DNA from: Rheinheimera mangrovi
GTDB taxonomy: Bacteria > Pseudomonadota > Gammaproteobacteria > Enterobacterales > Alteromonadaceae
Length of the DNA stretch: 64,000 nucleotides
Assembly: GCF_003990335.1 (NCBI RefSeq)
Contig: NZ_CP034683.1
Span: forward strand, 1,998,501-2,062,500
Direction: 5' to 3'
Part shown: piece by piece, positions 17,096-25,824 of the stretch
Numbering within the stretch: the stretch's first letter is position 1
Layout: each line of letters opens with the position of its first letter
The notes under the pieces: generated by a model
What the model was told of the DNA's origin: nothing
Seen by the model: only the letters and a program-made list of their open reading frames with translations
Databases searched by the model: none
Made by a program: the position numbers and the translations under genes

Positions 17096-17816
17096 TACGG
17101 TGTTGATGTTTTTACGCGAACTGCTACCGCTTTGTTTGCTGCTGGCGACTTTGCTGGTGTGGCACAGAAGTGTTTGGCGTAGTTTTGCCTTGTATTTTGC
17201 CTTGCCCTCGTTGTTGATGCTAAGCCTGATCAGCCTTCAGATGGTATGGATCTCAGAGCAACTGGATGGTTTTGGGCTGGAGCTTTTATATAGTTTTTTA
17301 TATCTGAGCTGTTTTGTATTGCTTTGCTTGTCGGCCCTGAAAGCCCAGTGGGCGCTGTTAAGTTCAGCGCTTGCCGCTGCTTGTTTGTTTAGCATCAGTG
17401 GCACTAATTTATTGTTATATATATGGTTGCCGAGCCAAGCGGAAAACACACCGGCCGATCTGCTGTTAGGTTCAGCTTTGGGTGTAGGTATAGGGGCCAG
17501 CATAGCTGTGCTTTGGTATTACCTGCTGACCGAGCTGAAACAGTGGCGCATCCAAAGTTTTGCCTTGTTATTAGCCTTGTCTGGCGCTCGTCAAGTGATG
17601 ATGGCTTCAGCCTTGCTGATCCAATCCGACTGGCTTGTGGCAGGTCCGCAGCTTTGGCAAACCGAACAGTTATTGTCGGAGCAATCTGAATTGGGTTTCT
17701 TTTTACAGGCGCTGATGGGTTATGAAGCCACCCCCAGTCTGTCGCAAGTTCTGTTGTATCTGGTGTGTTTTGGGGTGTTGTTCTGGTGTTGCAGCTTTAT
17801 GGAGAAAAAAAGATGA
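17085..17816 (+). CDS. FTR1-family-like membrane protein with degenerate REXXE
   Basis: 243 residues with about seven hydrophobic segments. The N-terminal FLRELLPLCLLL aligns with the FTR1 helix that normally reads REGLE, so the second Glu is lost (RELLP). The C-terminal GYEATPSLSQVLLYL matches the FTR1 closing signature. It lies between a cupredoxin and an outer-membrane-like protein, as iron-permease genes do. Since both REXXE motifs are normally needed for iron transport, this protein may be a non-transporting relative or handle a different ion. The start ATG lies within the cupredoxin gene. Confidence 0.65.
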   Translation: MLINTVLMFLRELLPLCLLLATLLVWHRSVWRSFALYFALPSLLMLSLISLQMVWISEQLDGFGLELLYSFLYLSCFVLLCLSALKAQWALLSSALAAACLFSISGTNLLLYIWLPSQAENTPADLLLGSALGVGIGASIAVLWYYLLTELKQWRIQSFALLLALSGARQVMMASALLIQSDWLVAGPQLWQTEQLLSEQSELGFFLQALMGYEATPSLSQVLLYLVCFGVLFWCCSFMEKKR

Positions 17817-18538
17817 AGCTTTACGGCAAAAAAGCAGTGATCAAGGCTTTGTGTTTTGTTTGTCTTGGCAGCAGCATGTCGGCTATGGCGGACGGGCGCG
17901 TGGTGGACAAGGTGTATCACCCTTATGTGCAGCCACTGGAGCGTGAATTTGAATACCGCTACTTTTACCAGCGTCAAGCCGATCATCCGGACAACAACAC
18001 CATGGGGCAAAAACTGGGGTACGGCTTTTCAGCCGCTGAACGTGCCGCATTGGAAATTTATGTGGTAGCAGATCGTATTCATCCTGAAGACTACAAATTG
18101 TCAGGTTACGAGCTGGAACTGCGCTGGATGCTGACAGAGCAGGGCCAATACAGCGCCGACTGGGGCATGTTGTTTGAACTGGAGCGGCAAAATAATCAGG
18201 ATAACTACGAATTTACAACTGGGCTATTAATGGAAAAAGAATTTGGCCCAACCAGCCTGACCTTAAACGCTCTGGCTGTGTATGAATGGGGCCAGTCACT
18301 GGACGCCGAATGGGAAGGCGAGTTCCGCGCCCAATACCGCTACCGCTGGTTACCGGCCGTGCAGCCTGCTATTGAATTGTACGCTGGTGAAAACTACAAA
18401 GGTGCAGGCCCAAGCTTAATGGGCGTGCATAAGTTCGACAAACAAGAACAGTTAAAATGGGAGTTGGCGGTGATAGTATCCATAGACAACAACACAGTAG
18501 ATCGCACCTTACGTTTTGCGCTGGAGTATGAGTTTTAA
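17813..18538 (+). CDS. Probable outer-membrane beta-barrel protein
   Basis: 241 residues from ATG 17813, which overlaps the upstream stop (ATGA); GGAG precedes it. A signal peptide ends SAMA. The remainder has alternating hydrophobic/polar strands (YELELRWMLTEQGQ, SLTLNALAVYEWGQ, FRAQYRYRW) and finishes with RFALEYEF, a C-terminal Phe as needed for BAM insertion. I do not recognise a named family. It belongs to the cupredoxin/FTR1 unit and may report or relieve envelope metal load. Confidence 0.6.
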   Translation: MKLYGKKAVIKALCFVCLGSSMSAMADGRVVDKVYHPYVQPLEREFEYRYFYQRQADHPDNNTMGQKLGYGFSAAERAALEIYVVADRIHPEDYKLSGYELELRWMLTEQGQYSADWGMLFELERQNNQDNYEFTTGLLMEKEFGPTSLTLNALAVYEWGQSLDAEWEGEFRAQYRYRWLPAVQPAIELYAGENYKGAGPSLMGVHKFDKQEQLKWELAVIVSIDNNTVDRTLRFALEYEF

Positions 18539-18543
18539 CAATG

Positions 18544-18581
18544 CAATAAAGCCGATGTGCGGTTCTTCCTTCGGCTTATTG
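18544..18581. terminator. Hairpin between convergent genes, probable bidirectional terminator
   Basis: AAGCCGA (18549-18555) pairs with TCGGCTT (18571-18577), with flanking CAATA/ATTG extending the stem through one bulge. It overlaps the tetR stop codon and follows the outer-membrane gene. Confidence 0.5.
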
Positions 18582-19142
18582 TCTCTTGGCACCTGATAAA
18601 AACATCTTTTCCATGGTATCCAGCATATCTTTGCGGGCGATCCGACCGGATCGTTCCGAATTTACCAAAGCGGATAACATGCCTATCATCAACTCAGATA
18701 AGGCTGCTGCGCCGATATCAACACGGAAAAAACCTTCCTGTTGTCCTCGCAAAAAGAATTGATCAAAGATGGCCTCATACTCGACCCAGCGATGTTCTGT
18801 GTCTGATGCTTCCAGCAGTTGTGGTTCCCAGGTATTGGACACAAAAACAAAAAGTTCTTTATGGCGCAAATGCCCTTCAATCAAAGCTCGGAATGCCTGC
18901 GGAATTGGAGCAGTTTCCAGTTCAGCAGCGGCAATGGCCAAATCAAACTGGCGAACGGATTCAGAAAACAGCCGTTCAGTAATTTTGTCACGGGTAGGGC
19001 ACATTCGATACAAAGTGGCTTTGCTGACGCCAACAGCTTTCGCCAGCTCCTGCAAAGATGCTCTGGGGTTGTCCACCATAGCCATAGCAACAGCCAACAA
19101 CAAGGGATCTGTAGCTTCACTTTTTATCATCATCTTATCCAT
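18576..19142 (-). CDS. TetR/AcrR-family repressor
   Basis: 188 residues. The N-terminal HTH reads ASLQELAKAVGVSKATLYRMCPTRDKI, a standard TetR DNA-binding domain; the rest is the variable ligand-binding core. The gene is divergent from an RND adaptor/pump pair, with a perfect 16-bp-arm palindrome (19211-19248) in between. It therefore most likely represses the pump and itself, and is released by a pump substrate. Two more ATG codons at residues 4 and 5 make the exact start uncertain. Confidence 0.9.
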   Translation of the reverse strand: MDKMMIKSEATDPLLLAVAMAMVDNPRASLQELAKAVGVSKATLYRMCPTRDKITERLFSESVRQFDLAIAAAELETAPIPQAFRALIEGHLRHKELFVFVSNTWEPQLLEASDTEHRWVEYEAIFDQFFLRGQQEGFFRVDIGAAALSELMIGMLSALVNSERSGRIARKDMLDTMEKMFLSGAKRQ

Positions 19143-19210
19143 ATCAACAAAACTGCCTGAAGCATTCTACGCGGTTAAACATTCCGGATCACTATACTTT
19201 TGCTTTTGAA

Positions 19211-19248
19211 AAGAATCAAATGAATCTATGTTGATTCATTTGATTCTT
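19211..19248. promoter_or_regulatory. TetR-type operator palindrome
   Basis: Two perfect 16-nt arms (19211-19226 and 19233-19248, core ATCAAATGAATC) are separated by 6 nt, between tetR and the RND operon and 52 bases before the adaptor start. Large perfect dyads in this position are typical TetR-family operators. Confidence 0.75.
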
Positions 19249-19299
19249 GGTGGTATCGTGCACTCATTCAAATTAAGCTGGTTAAATGAGGTAGTGGTG

Positions 19300-20457
19300 A
19301 TGGGTAAGGGTAAGAATCTGGTGGCTATCACTATGGCCATGATCCTGATTGGCTGTGCACCAGAGCCTGTGGTTGAAGCTGACACTGTGGTTAAAACCGT
19401 TGATGCCCTAGTAGTGACAAAGGCTCCGCTGGACATCACCGAAGATTTGCCGGGACGAGTGGTTGCGGTTCGGCAGGCCGAAGTGCGTGCCCGGGTTGCA
19501 GGCATAGTGCTCAAACGTGAATTTGCCGAAGGAAGTCTGGTCAGTGCTGGTCAGGTTTTATTCCAGCTCGATCCTGCCCCTCTGCAAGTGGCGCTGGCAA
19601 AGGCTCAGGCTGAACTTGCAAAAGCCAAAGCGGCCCGGCACGAAGCCGACGATTTGCTAAGGCGATATAAGCCACTACTGGCCACAGCTACAGTCAGTCA
19701 GCATCAATTTGATAACGCAAAAACCAACCTGCTCAGCGCAGCTGCTGCAGTGCAGGCTGCAGAGGCGGATCTGGACAATGCCAAACTCAATCTTAGCTAC
19801 ACCAGAGTCACTGCTCCTATTGCAGGGCGTATCGGCAGAGCTTTGGTTAGTGAAGGTGCGTTAGTGGGGCAGAATGAGGCGACTCAACTGGCCGTCATTC
19901 ATCAGCTGGACCCTGTGTACGTTGACATGAATTTATCCTCAGGCAGTGAAATGCAGCGCCAGCATGCCATACAACAAGGTTATGGTCAGGAAGTTAATCA
20001 ATTGAATATTCTGGATAACGCCGGGCAGCCAGCGCAACAGGGACAGGTGTTATTTGCTGAAAGTCAGGTCGATCAAAACACCGGAACTTTAACGCTCAGA
20101 GCCGAATTTGCCAACAAAGATCAGCAGTTGTTACCCGGCATGTATGTCAAAGTCCGGACCCGACTTGGTTTTGTGCCAGATGCTATTCTAATACCACAGC
20201 GCGCTTTGAGCCGGGATCACCAGGGTCAGCAATGGGTGTGGGTACAGAACAATAAAGGTGAAGCTGAACCCAGGGAAGTCAGCACTGGCGTGATGGTAGG
20301 GAAGGATTGGCAGATCACTGCAGGTCTTGCTGCAGGCGATATTGTGCTGACCAGCGCCACCGCACAGCTACAATCTGGAGATAAAGTTCAGGTGCAGCTG
20401 GCTGATGATGTTAAGCACGCAGCTGCTACTGCGCCTTCCAATTCTGTTTCACACTGA
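19300..20457 (+). CDS. RND efflux periplasmic adaptor (MFP), AcrA type
   Basis: 385 residues from ATG 19300 (GAGGT 7 nt upstream); the upstream TTG at 19228 is inside the operator and is not used. Lipoprotein signal MAMILIGCAP. Then barrel-sandwich halves (VRARVAGIVLKREFAEGSLV; TRVTAPIAGRIGRALVSEGALV), an alpha-hairpin of KAQAELAKAKAARHEADD type, and a beta-barrel with PGMYVKVRTRLG. It links the inner-membrane pump to a TolC-like channel. No outer-membrane factor gene is next to it, so a distant TolC must serve. Ten bases separate it from the pump gene. Confidence 0.93.
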   Translation: MGKGKNLVAITMAMILIGCAPEPVVEADTVVKTVDALVVTKAPLDITEDLPGRVVAVRQAEVRARVAGIVLKREFAEGSLVSAGQVLFQLDPAPLQVALAKAQAELAKAKAARHEADDLLRRYKPLLATATVSQHQFDNAKTNLLSAAAAVQAAEADLDNAKLNLSYTRVTAPIAGRIGRALVSEGALVGQNEATQLAVIHQLDPVYVDMNLSSGSEMQRQHAIQQGYGQEVNQLNILDNAGQPAQQGQVLFAESQVDQNTGTLTLRAEFANKDQQLLPGMYVKVRTRLGFVPDAILIPQRALSRDHQGQQWVWVQNNKGEAEPREVSTGVMVGKDWQITAGLAAGDIVLTSATAQLQSGDKVQVQLADDVKHAAATAPSNSVSH

Positions 20458-20467
20458 GATAAAAAAT

Positions 20468-23400
20468 ATGTCTGAATTTTTTATATCCCGCCCTAAATTT
20501 GCCTGGGTAGTGGCCATTTTTATCAGCATGGCAGGATTGTTCGCCTTGCCTTATCTGCCTGTTGCTCAGTTTCCGGTGGTCGCGCCACCGCAAATTATTG
20601 TAACTGCCACTTACCCCGGTGCTTCTGCCGAAGTGATGGTTGAGTCTGTTACCTCTGTGATAGAAGAAGAGCTCAATGGCATCAAAGATATGCTTTATTT
20701 TGAGTCGTCCAGTGGTTCTTCTGGTTCTTCGGACATTACGGTCACCTTCAAACCCGGAACCTCTGTATCTGTCGCTCAGATGGAAGTGCAGAACAGCCTG
20801 AAAAAAGCCGAATCAAGGTTACCGGCCGCTGTGACTCAGCAAGGCTTGCAAGTGGAGGAGTCCAGTGCTGGTTTTCTGATGTTTTACGCCCTGAGTTACA
20901 AAGAGGATGATGGTTCTAAATCCATGGTGGCCTTGTCTGAGTTTGCCACCCGCTCGCTTAATAAAGAAATACGCAGGGTAGATGGTGTAGGAAAGCTGCA
21001 ATTTTTCTCCTCAGAAGCCGCAATGCGAGTGTGGCTGGATACACAAAAGCTGGTGTCCTATGGTTTGTCTGTTGAGGATGTCAGTAGTGCGATCCGGACT
21101 CAAAATATTCAGGTGCCAGCCGGAAGCTTTGGCAGCAGTCCTGGCAACACAGAGCAGGAAGTCAGTGCATCTATAGTGCTGGATGGCACGCTTAAAACAG
21201 TGGAAGACTTTGGCCAGATCCTGCTCAGAACCACAACCAATGGTGCGGCGCTTTACCTCAAAGACGTGGCCCGTATAGAAATTGGTATGCAAGATTACAA
21301 TTTCAATACCAGGCTCAATGGTAAAAATGCGGTCATAGCGGCCATTCAATTGGCGCCAGGTGCCAACGCTATCCGTACTGTAGATGCAGTCAAAGCCAGA
21401 TTAGATCAGTTGAGTCAGTATCTGCCGTCCGATATGGAAATATCAGTACCTTATGACACCTCAAGGTTTGTCAAAGCGGCTATTGAGAAAGTGGTGTACA
21501 CCTTACTGGAAGCCATAGCTCTGGTTTTTCTGGTGATGTTACTGTTTTTGCAAAACCTGCGTTATACGCTGATCCCAATACTGGTGGTACCGGTTTGTCT
21601 GATGGGGACCTTTGCGGTGATGTACCTGCTGGGTTTTTCCGTCAATATGATGACGATGTTTGGTATGGTACTGGCCATAGGTATTCTGGTGGACGATGCC
21701 ATAGTGGTGGTTGAAAACGTCGATCGCCTGATGATGGAGGAGGGACTGACGCCTAAGCAAGCAACGCAAAAGGCGATGAAGCAGGTGTCAGGTGCCATAG
21801 TGGGCATCACGCTGGTGCTGAGCGCGGTATTTTTACCTTTGGCCTTTATGAGTGGTTCAGTCGGCGTTATTTATCAGCAGTTTTCTATGGCGCTGGCTGT
21901 ATCTATTCTACTGTCGGGTTTTTTGGCCTTGAGCTTAACACCTGCGCTTTGTGCCAGTTTGTTAAAACCAGTAGATGGTGCTATGCACCTGAAGAAAGCA
22001 GGTTTTTTTGGCTGGTTTAACAGGTATTTCGCCGAACTGACTTCTGGTTATAGCAAGGTTAACCAGCGCCTGATCCAGCGGGCTGGTCGCTCTATGTTGC
22101 TTTATAGTCTGTTGATTGGTGTTTTAGTTTACGCTTATCGCACAGTGCCTGAGTCTTTTGTGCCTGAAGAAGATCAAGGCTCACTGATGGTGGATGTTCA
22201 GCTTCCGGCAGGCGCAACCTTTGGCCGCACCGAAAAGGCTGTGGCTCAGGTCGAAGATTATTTAAGCAGCCGTGACAGCATGAAGTGGGTCACCTCAGTG
22301 ATGGGCTTTAGTTTCTCCGGAACCGGGGAAAATGCCGCTATTTTGTTTCCGGATTTAAAAGACTGGTCAGAACGCACTGAGCAGCAGTCTGTTGCCGCTG
22401 AAACTGAGCTGTTAAATGCCGAATTTGCTGACTTTAAGGAGGCTACTGTGATGGCGATGGCGCCTCCGGCCATAGAGGGATTAGGCAGTTCGGGCGGTTT
22501 TTCCTTACGCCTGTTGGACAGAACCGGAGTAGGTCGCGAACAAATGCAGTTGGCTTTGGATACAGTGTTAAGCAAAGCCAATCAGTCGCCTGCTATTGCC
22601 TATGCCATGATGGAAGGATTGCAGGATTCTCCTACATTGCAACTTGCTGTGGACAGAGCCAAAGCTGATGCTATGGGCGTGTCCTTTAATGCGATCAGTG
22701 ATGCGGTATCAACAGCTTTTGGCTCAGCCATGCTGAACGATTTTAACAATCAAGGCAGGCTGCAAAGAGTGGTGGTTCAGGCGCAGAGTGAGCAACGTAT
22801 GACGCCACAGAGTCTGCTGCAACTGCACGTGCCATCCCGTAATGGCAATCAAGTCCCTGTCAGTTCTTTCGCCAGCCTTGAGTGGACAAATACACCTGTG
22901 CAACTGTCCCGTTACAATGGCTATCCGTCATTTAGCATTTCCGGAGATGCCAAGCAAGGTGCCAGCAGTGGTCAGGCCATGAAGGAAATGGAACAAATCA
23001 TCTCGGCCTTGCCTCAAGGCGTAGGTTATGAGTGGACTGGCTTGTCTTATCAGGAGAAATTATCAGGCTCTCAGGTCTCGCTTTTGATCAGTCTGTCGAT
23101 TCTGGTGGTGTTTTTAGTCTTGGTGGCTTTGTATGAAAGCTGGTCTATTCCACTTTCAGTGCTGCTGATAGTTCCGGTTGGGGCGCTTGGTTCAGTACTG
23201 GCTGTGGCTGTGCTGGAACTGACTAACAATGTGTATTTCAAAGTGGGGCTTATTACTATTATTGGACTGTCGGCGAAAAACGCTATTCTGATCATAGAGT
23301 TTGCCAAAGAGCTGCATCATCAGGGGGCGTCTTATGCGCAAGCCGTGTTGCAAGCGGCTCGCATGAGATTCAGGCCCATAGTAATGACGTCCGTTGCTTT

Positions 23401-23593
23401 TATGCTTGGCGTACTGCCTCTTACTGTGGCCACAGGTCCGGGCGCGGCTAGTCAGCAAGCTCTGGGCAGCAGCGTGATGGGTGGTATGGTCAGCGCTACT
23501 ATATTGGGTGTTGTACTGGTGCCGGTGTTTTACGTTTGGGTGATGGCCTTGTTTAAAAAGAAAGTTGTAGTAGATAACTCAGTGAACACCTGA
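20468..23593 (+). CDS. RND multidrug efflux permease, HAE1/AcrB type
   Basis: 1041 residues, full length for AcrB-like pumps. Start at ATG 20468 (MSEFFISRPKFAWV). TM1 is followed by the first periplasmic loop (PGASAEVMVESVTSVIEEELNG), then TM2-6 with the proton-relay motif GILVDDAIVVVEN in TM4 (two Asp), a second large loop and TM8-12 with GLSAKNAILIIEFAKE (Lys of the relay). It exports lipophilic drugs using the proton gradient. It follows the adaptor directly and should be under the divergent TetR repressor. No inactivating change is seen. Confidence 0.95.
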   Translation: MSEFFISRPKFAWVVAIFISMAGLFALPYLPVAQFPVVAPPQIIVTATYPGASAEVMVESVTSVIEEELNGIKDMLYFESSSGSSGSSDITVTFKPGTSVSVAQMEVQNSLKKAESRLPAAVTQQGLQVEESSAGFLMFYALSYKEDDGSKSMVALSEFATRSLNKEIRRVDGVGKLQFFSSEAAMRVWLDTQKLVSYGLSVEDVSSAIRTQNIQVPAGSFGSSPGNTEQEVSASIVLDGTLKTVEDFGQILLRTTTNGAALYLKDVARIEIGMQDYNFNTRLNGKNAVIAAIQLAPGANAIRTVDAVKARLDQLSQYLPSDMEISVPYDTSRFVKAAIEKVVYTLLEAIALVFLVMLLFLQNLRYTLIPILVVPVCLMGTFAVMYLLGFSVNMMTMFGMVLAIGILVDDAIVVVENVDRLMMEEGLTPKQATQKAMKQVSGAIVGITLVLSAVFLPLAFMSGSVGVIYQQFSMALAVSILLSGFLALSLTPALCASLLKPVDGAMHLKKAGFFGWFNRYFAELTSGYSKVNQRLIQRAGRSMLLYSLLIGVLVYAYRTVPESFVPEEDQGSLMVDVQLPAGATFGRTEKAVAQVEDYLSSRDSMKWVTSVMGFSFSGTGENAAILFPDLKDWSERTEQQSVAAETELLNAEFADFKEATVMAMAPPAIEGLGSSGGFSLRLLDRTGVGREQMQLALDTVLSKANQSPAIAYAMMEGLQDSPTLQLAVDRAKADAMGVSFNAISDAVSTAFGSAMLNDFNNQGRLQRVVVQAQSEQRMTPQSLLQLHVPSRNGNQVPVSSFASLEWTNTPVQLSRYNGYPSFSISGDAKQGASSGQAMKEMEQIISALPQGVGYEWTGLSYQEKLSGSQVSLLISLSILVVFLVLVALYESWSIPLSVLLIVPVGALGSVLAVAVLELTNNVYFKVGLITIIGLSAKNAILIIEFAKELHHQGASYAQAVLQAARMRFRPIVMTSVAFMLGVLPLTVATGPGAASQQALGSSVMGGMVSATILGVVLVPVFYVWVMALFKKKVVVDNSVNT

Positions 23594-23644
23594 CTATCCA
23601 CAGGTCTGGATATGCAAAAAGTGCTTCCGATTTCATAATTAAGT

Positions 23645-23661
23645 CTTAAGTTTGTCTTAAG
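23645..23661 (+). promoter_or_regulatory. PmrA/QseB-type direct repeat before the LtaS-like gene
   Basis: CTTAAG (23645-23650), 5 nt, CTTAAG (23656-23661), followed 10 nt later by TATGCT (23672-23677) as possible -10, the spacing used when an OmpR-family activator replaces a -35 element. Confidence 0.65.
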
Positions 23662-23705
23662 TATCAACTTCTATGCTGGCCTCAATTAAAAACTGAGGCC
23701 TCTTT

Positions 23706-25712
23706 ATGTCTGTTGTTAGCGTCGAAAAATCCTCCTTTCTTGCCAATTTGTTTTGCTTAGGTCCTTATCGTTATCTGATCCGTACTGCGGTACTTGGCTT
23801 GCTGCTGCTCAGTTTAAGCAGGCTGGCACTGGTGTTGTGGCAATTTGACAGAGTGGAAGGCACGGCATTGCTGTTTGACGTCTTAGTCCAGGGGATACGC
23901 GCCGATATTATTGTGGTGTCATTGTTTTTGGTGGTGCCAGTACTGTTGATCCCGCTGGCTTCAGTGCGGGGACTGAATAAAGTCTGGTTTCAATTCAGCT
24001 ATCTGTGGTGCCTGCTGGCGTTAGTGCTGTTGGTGTTTATGGAGCTGGCGACGCCGGCTTTTATTATGCAGTACGATGTGCGGCCAAACCGGCTTTTTGT
24101 CGAGTATCTGAAATACCCAAAAGAAGTGTTATCAACCTTATGGTTTGGTTTTCGCTGGCCTTTAGTCTTTGGTCTGCTCGCCACTCTGGCTTTGACCTGG
24201 TTGATGCGGCGCATATTTCGTGCCGGGAAATGCAGTCTGAACCGCTGGTCTGTGTTCAAAAGCCTTGGGCTGTGGTGTCTGGCTTTGTTGTTGTTATTTG
24301 CCGGTATTCGTTCCACCACAGACCACAGGCCTGCGAATCCGGCGATTTTTGCTATCACATCGGATTCTATGGTCAACTCTCTGGTATTAAGTTCAGCTTA
24401 TTCAGTGCTTTATGCGTTGTACAATTTAAAGCATGAAGCGCACTCCAGCGAGATCTATGGCAAATTGCCGACTAATCAAATGCTGCAACAAAGTCTGGAC
24501 TGGCCTTGGCTAAAGTCCTACAACTTCACCAATCCAGAGTACCCAACAGCACATTGGCAGCAGGCCCTGGTCAAGCGCGCAAAACCGCTGAATCTGGTCA
24601 TAGTGCTGCAGGAAAGTCTGGGCGCGACTTTTGTAGAGTCCTTAGGCGGAGTGGCTGTCACACCAGAGCTTGAAAAGTTAAAACAACAGGGCATCTGGTT
24701 TGAGAATTTGTATGCCACTGGCACCCGCTCTGTGCGTGGTATTGAAGCCGTTGTCGCTGGTTTTCCGCCGACACCAGCCCAAAGTACAGTGAAGTTATCC
24801 AATAGCCAGCAACATTTCACTACTCTTGCATCCATCCTTAAAAATCAAGGCTACCAGACCCAGTTTATTTATGGTGGCGAAGCCCATTTTGACAATATGC
24901 GCAGCTTTTTTACCGGCAATGGAGTGGATCAGATTGTCGATCAAAGCCAGATGCAAAACCCGGTGTTTACCGGCAGTTGGGGCGCCAGTGATGAGGATCT
25001 ATTTACTGCTGCGCACCAACAATTAACGGCTTTACATCAGCAGGATAAGCCATTTTTTAGTCTGATTTTCACCTCCAGCAATCACGAGCCTTTTGAGTTT
25101 CCGGATGGCCGCATTGAATTAAAGGAAGAGCCAAAAGCTACGGTCAATAACGCGGTGAAATATGCTGACTGGGCTATGGGGCAGTTTTTTGAAAAGGCAA
25201 AACAAAGCGCCTACTGGCAGGATACTTTGTTTTTGATCGTGGCCGATCATGACAACAGAGTCTATGGCGACAACCTGATCCCAGTCGAAAAGTTTCATAT
25301 TCCGGCGCTGATTTTAGGAGCGGATACAAAAGCAGCGCTGCTGAAACCCTTAGCCAGTCAGATTGATTTAGCGCCTACTTTGTTATCTATGATGGGCGTA
25401 TCCAGTTGCCATACCATGACAGGCCGTGATTTTATGCTGGACCACACCAGTCCAGGCCGGGCTTTGCTGCAGTTTGAAAATTACTTTGCCTTGATGCAAC
25501 AAGGCGCAGGGCCGCAGGAGTTAGTGATATTAAAACCTGATGGCAATGGTATAAAAGGCCAGTATCAGCCCAAAGAGCAGAAGCTTCATTTAAGCGACCA
25601 CGCGCTGTCTGTGGCAGAAAAGAATAAAGCCCTGGCTTTAGTGCAGTTACCCTCCTATTTGTATCGGGAGCAGAAAAACTCCAGCTCAGCACCGTGCGGC
25701 GAACAGCACTAA
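23706..25712 (+). CDS. LtaS/OpgB-like sulfatase-fold phosphoglycerol transferase
   Basis: 668 residues: about five N-terminal membrane helices (to about residue 215), then a periplasmic sulfatase domain. Visible active-site pieces are ESLGATFVESLGG, the nucleophile region LYATGTRSVRG (Thr338/Thr340), TSSNHEPFEFP and VADHDNRVYG. Family members move glycerol-phosphate or phosphoethanolamine from phospholipid to glycans or lipid. The start ATG is confirmed by a GAGG 7 nt before it. Because a PmrA-type box precedes it and PAP2-eptA follow, an outer-membrane charge-modifying role is likely; the acceptor is unknown. Confidence 0.88.
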   Translation: MSVVSVEKSSFLANLFCLGPYRYLIRTAVLGLLLLSLSRLALVLWQFDRVEGTALLFDVLVQGIRADIIVVSLFLVVPVLLIPLASVRGLNKVWFQFSYLWCLLALVLLVFMELATPAFIMQYDVRPNRLFVEYLKYPKEVLSTLWFGFRWPLVFGLLATLALTWLMRRIFRAGKCSLNRWSVFKSLGLWCLALLLLFAGIRSTTDHRPANPAIFAITSDSMVNSLVLSSAYSVLYALYNLKHEAHSSEIYGKLPTNQMLQQSLDWPWLKSYNFTNPEYPTAHWQQALVKRAKPLNLVIVLQESLGATFVESLGGVAVTPELEKLKQQGIWFENLYATGTRSVRGIEAVVAGFPPTPAQSTVKLSNSQQHFTTLASILKNQGYQTQFIYGGEAHFDNMRSFFTGNGVDQIVDQSQMQNPVFTGSWGASDEDLFTAAHQQLTALHQQDKPFFSLIFTSSNHEPFEFPDGRIELKEEPKATVNNAVKYADWAMGQFFEKAKQSAYWQDTLFLIVADHDNRVYGDNLIPVEKFHIPALILGADTKAALLKPLASQIDLAPTLLSMMGVSSCHTMTGRDFMLDHTSPGRALLQFENYFALMQQGAGPQELVILKPDGNGIKGQYQPKEQKLHLSDHALSVAEKNKALALVQLPSYLYREQKNSSSAPCGEQH

Positions 25713-25723
25713 AAGGTCAAAAC

Positions 25724-25749
25724 CGGCAGTCTGATACTGCCGTTTTTTT
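25724..25749 (+). terminator. Rho-independent terminator after the LtaS-like gene
   Basis: Stem CGGCAGT/ACTGCCG (25724-25730, 25736-25742), 5-nt loop and a run of seven T. It makes PAP2-eptA a separate transcription unit. Confidence 0.85.
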
Positions 25750-25753
25750 ATGT

Positions 25754-25770
25754 TTTAAGTATGCCTTAAG
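25754..25770 (+). promoter_or_regulatory. PmrA/QseB-type direct repeat before PAP2-eptA
   Basis: TTTAAG (25754-25759), 5 nt, CTTAAG (25765-25770), 54 bases before the GTG start of the PAP2 gene. A CTTAAA at 25784 may be a further half-site. Confidence 0.65.
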
Positions 25771-25824
25771 TTTTTAGTTTTAGCTTAAAGCCATCATAGC
25801 TGTCATTGACCCGGAGTAGTTATT

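Noticed and set aside
18557..19209. Several plus-strand ORFs opposite tetR
   Set aside because: Antisense to a clear TetR protein; no family features.
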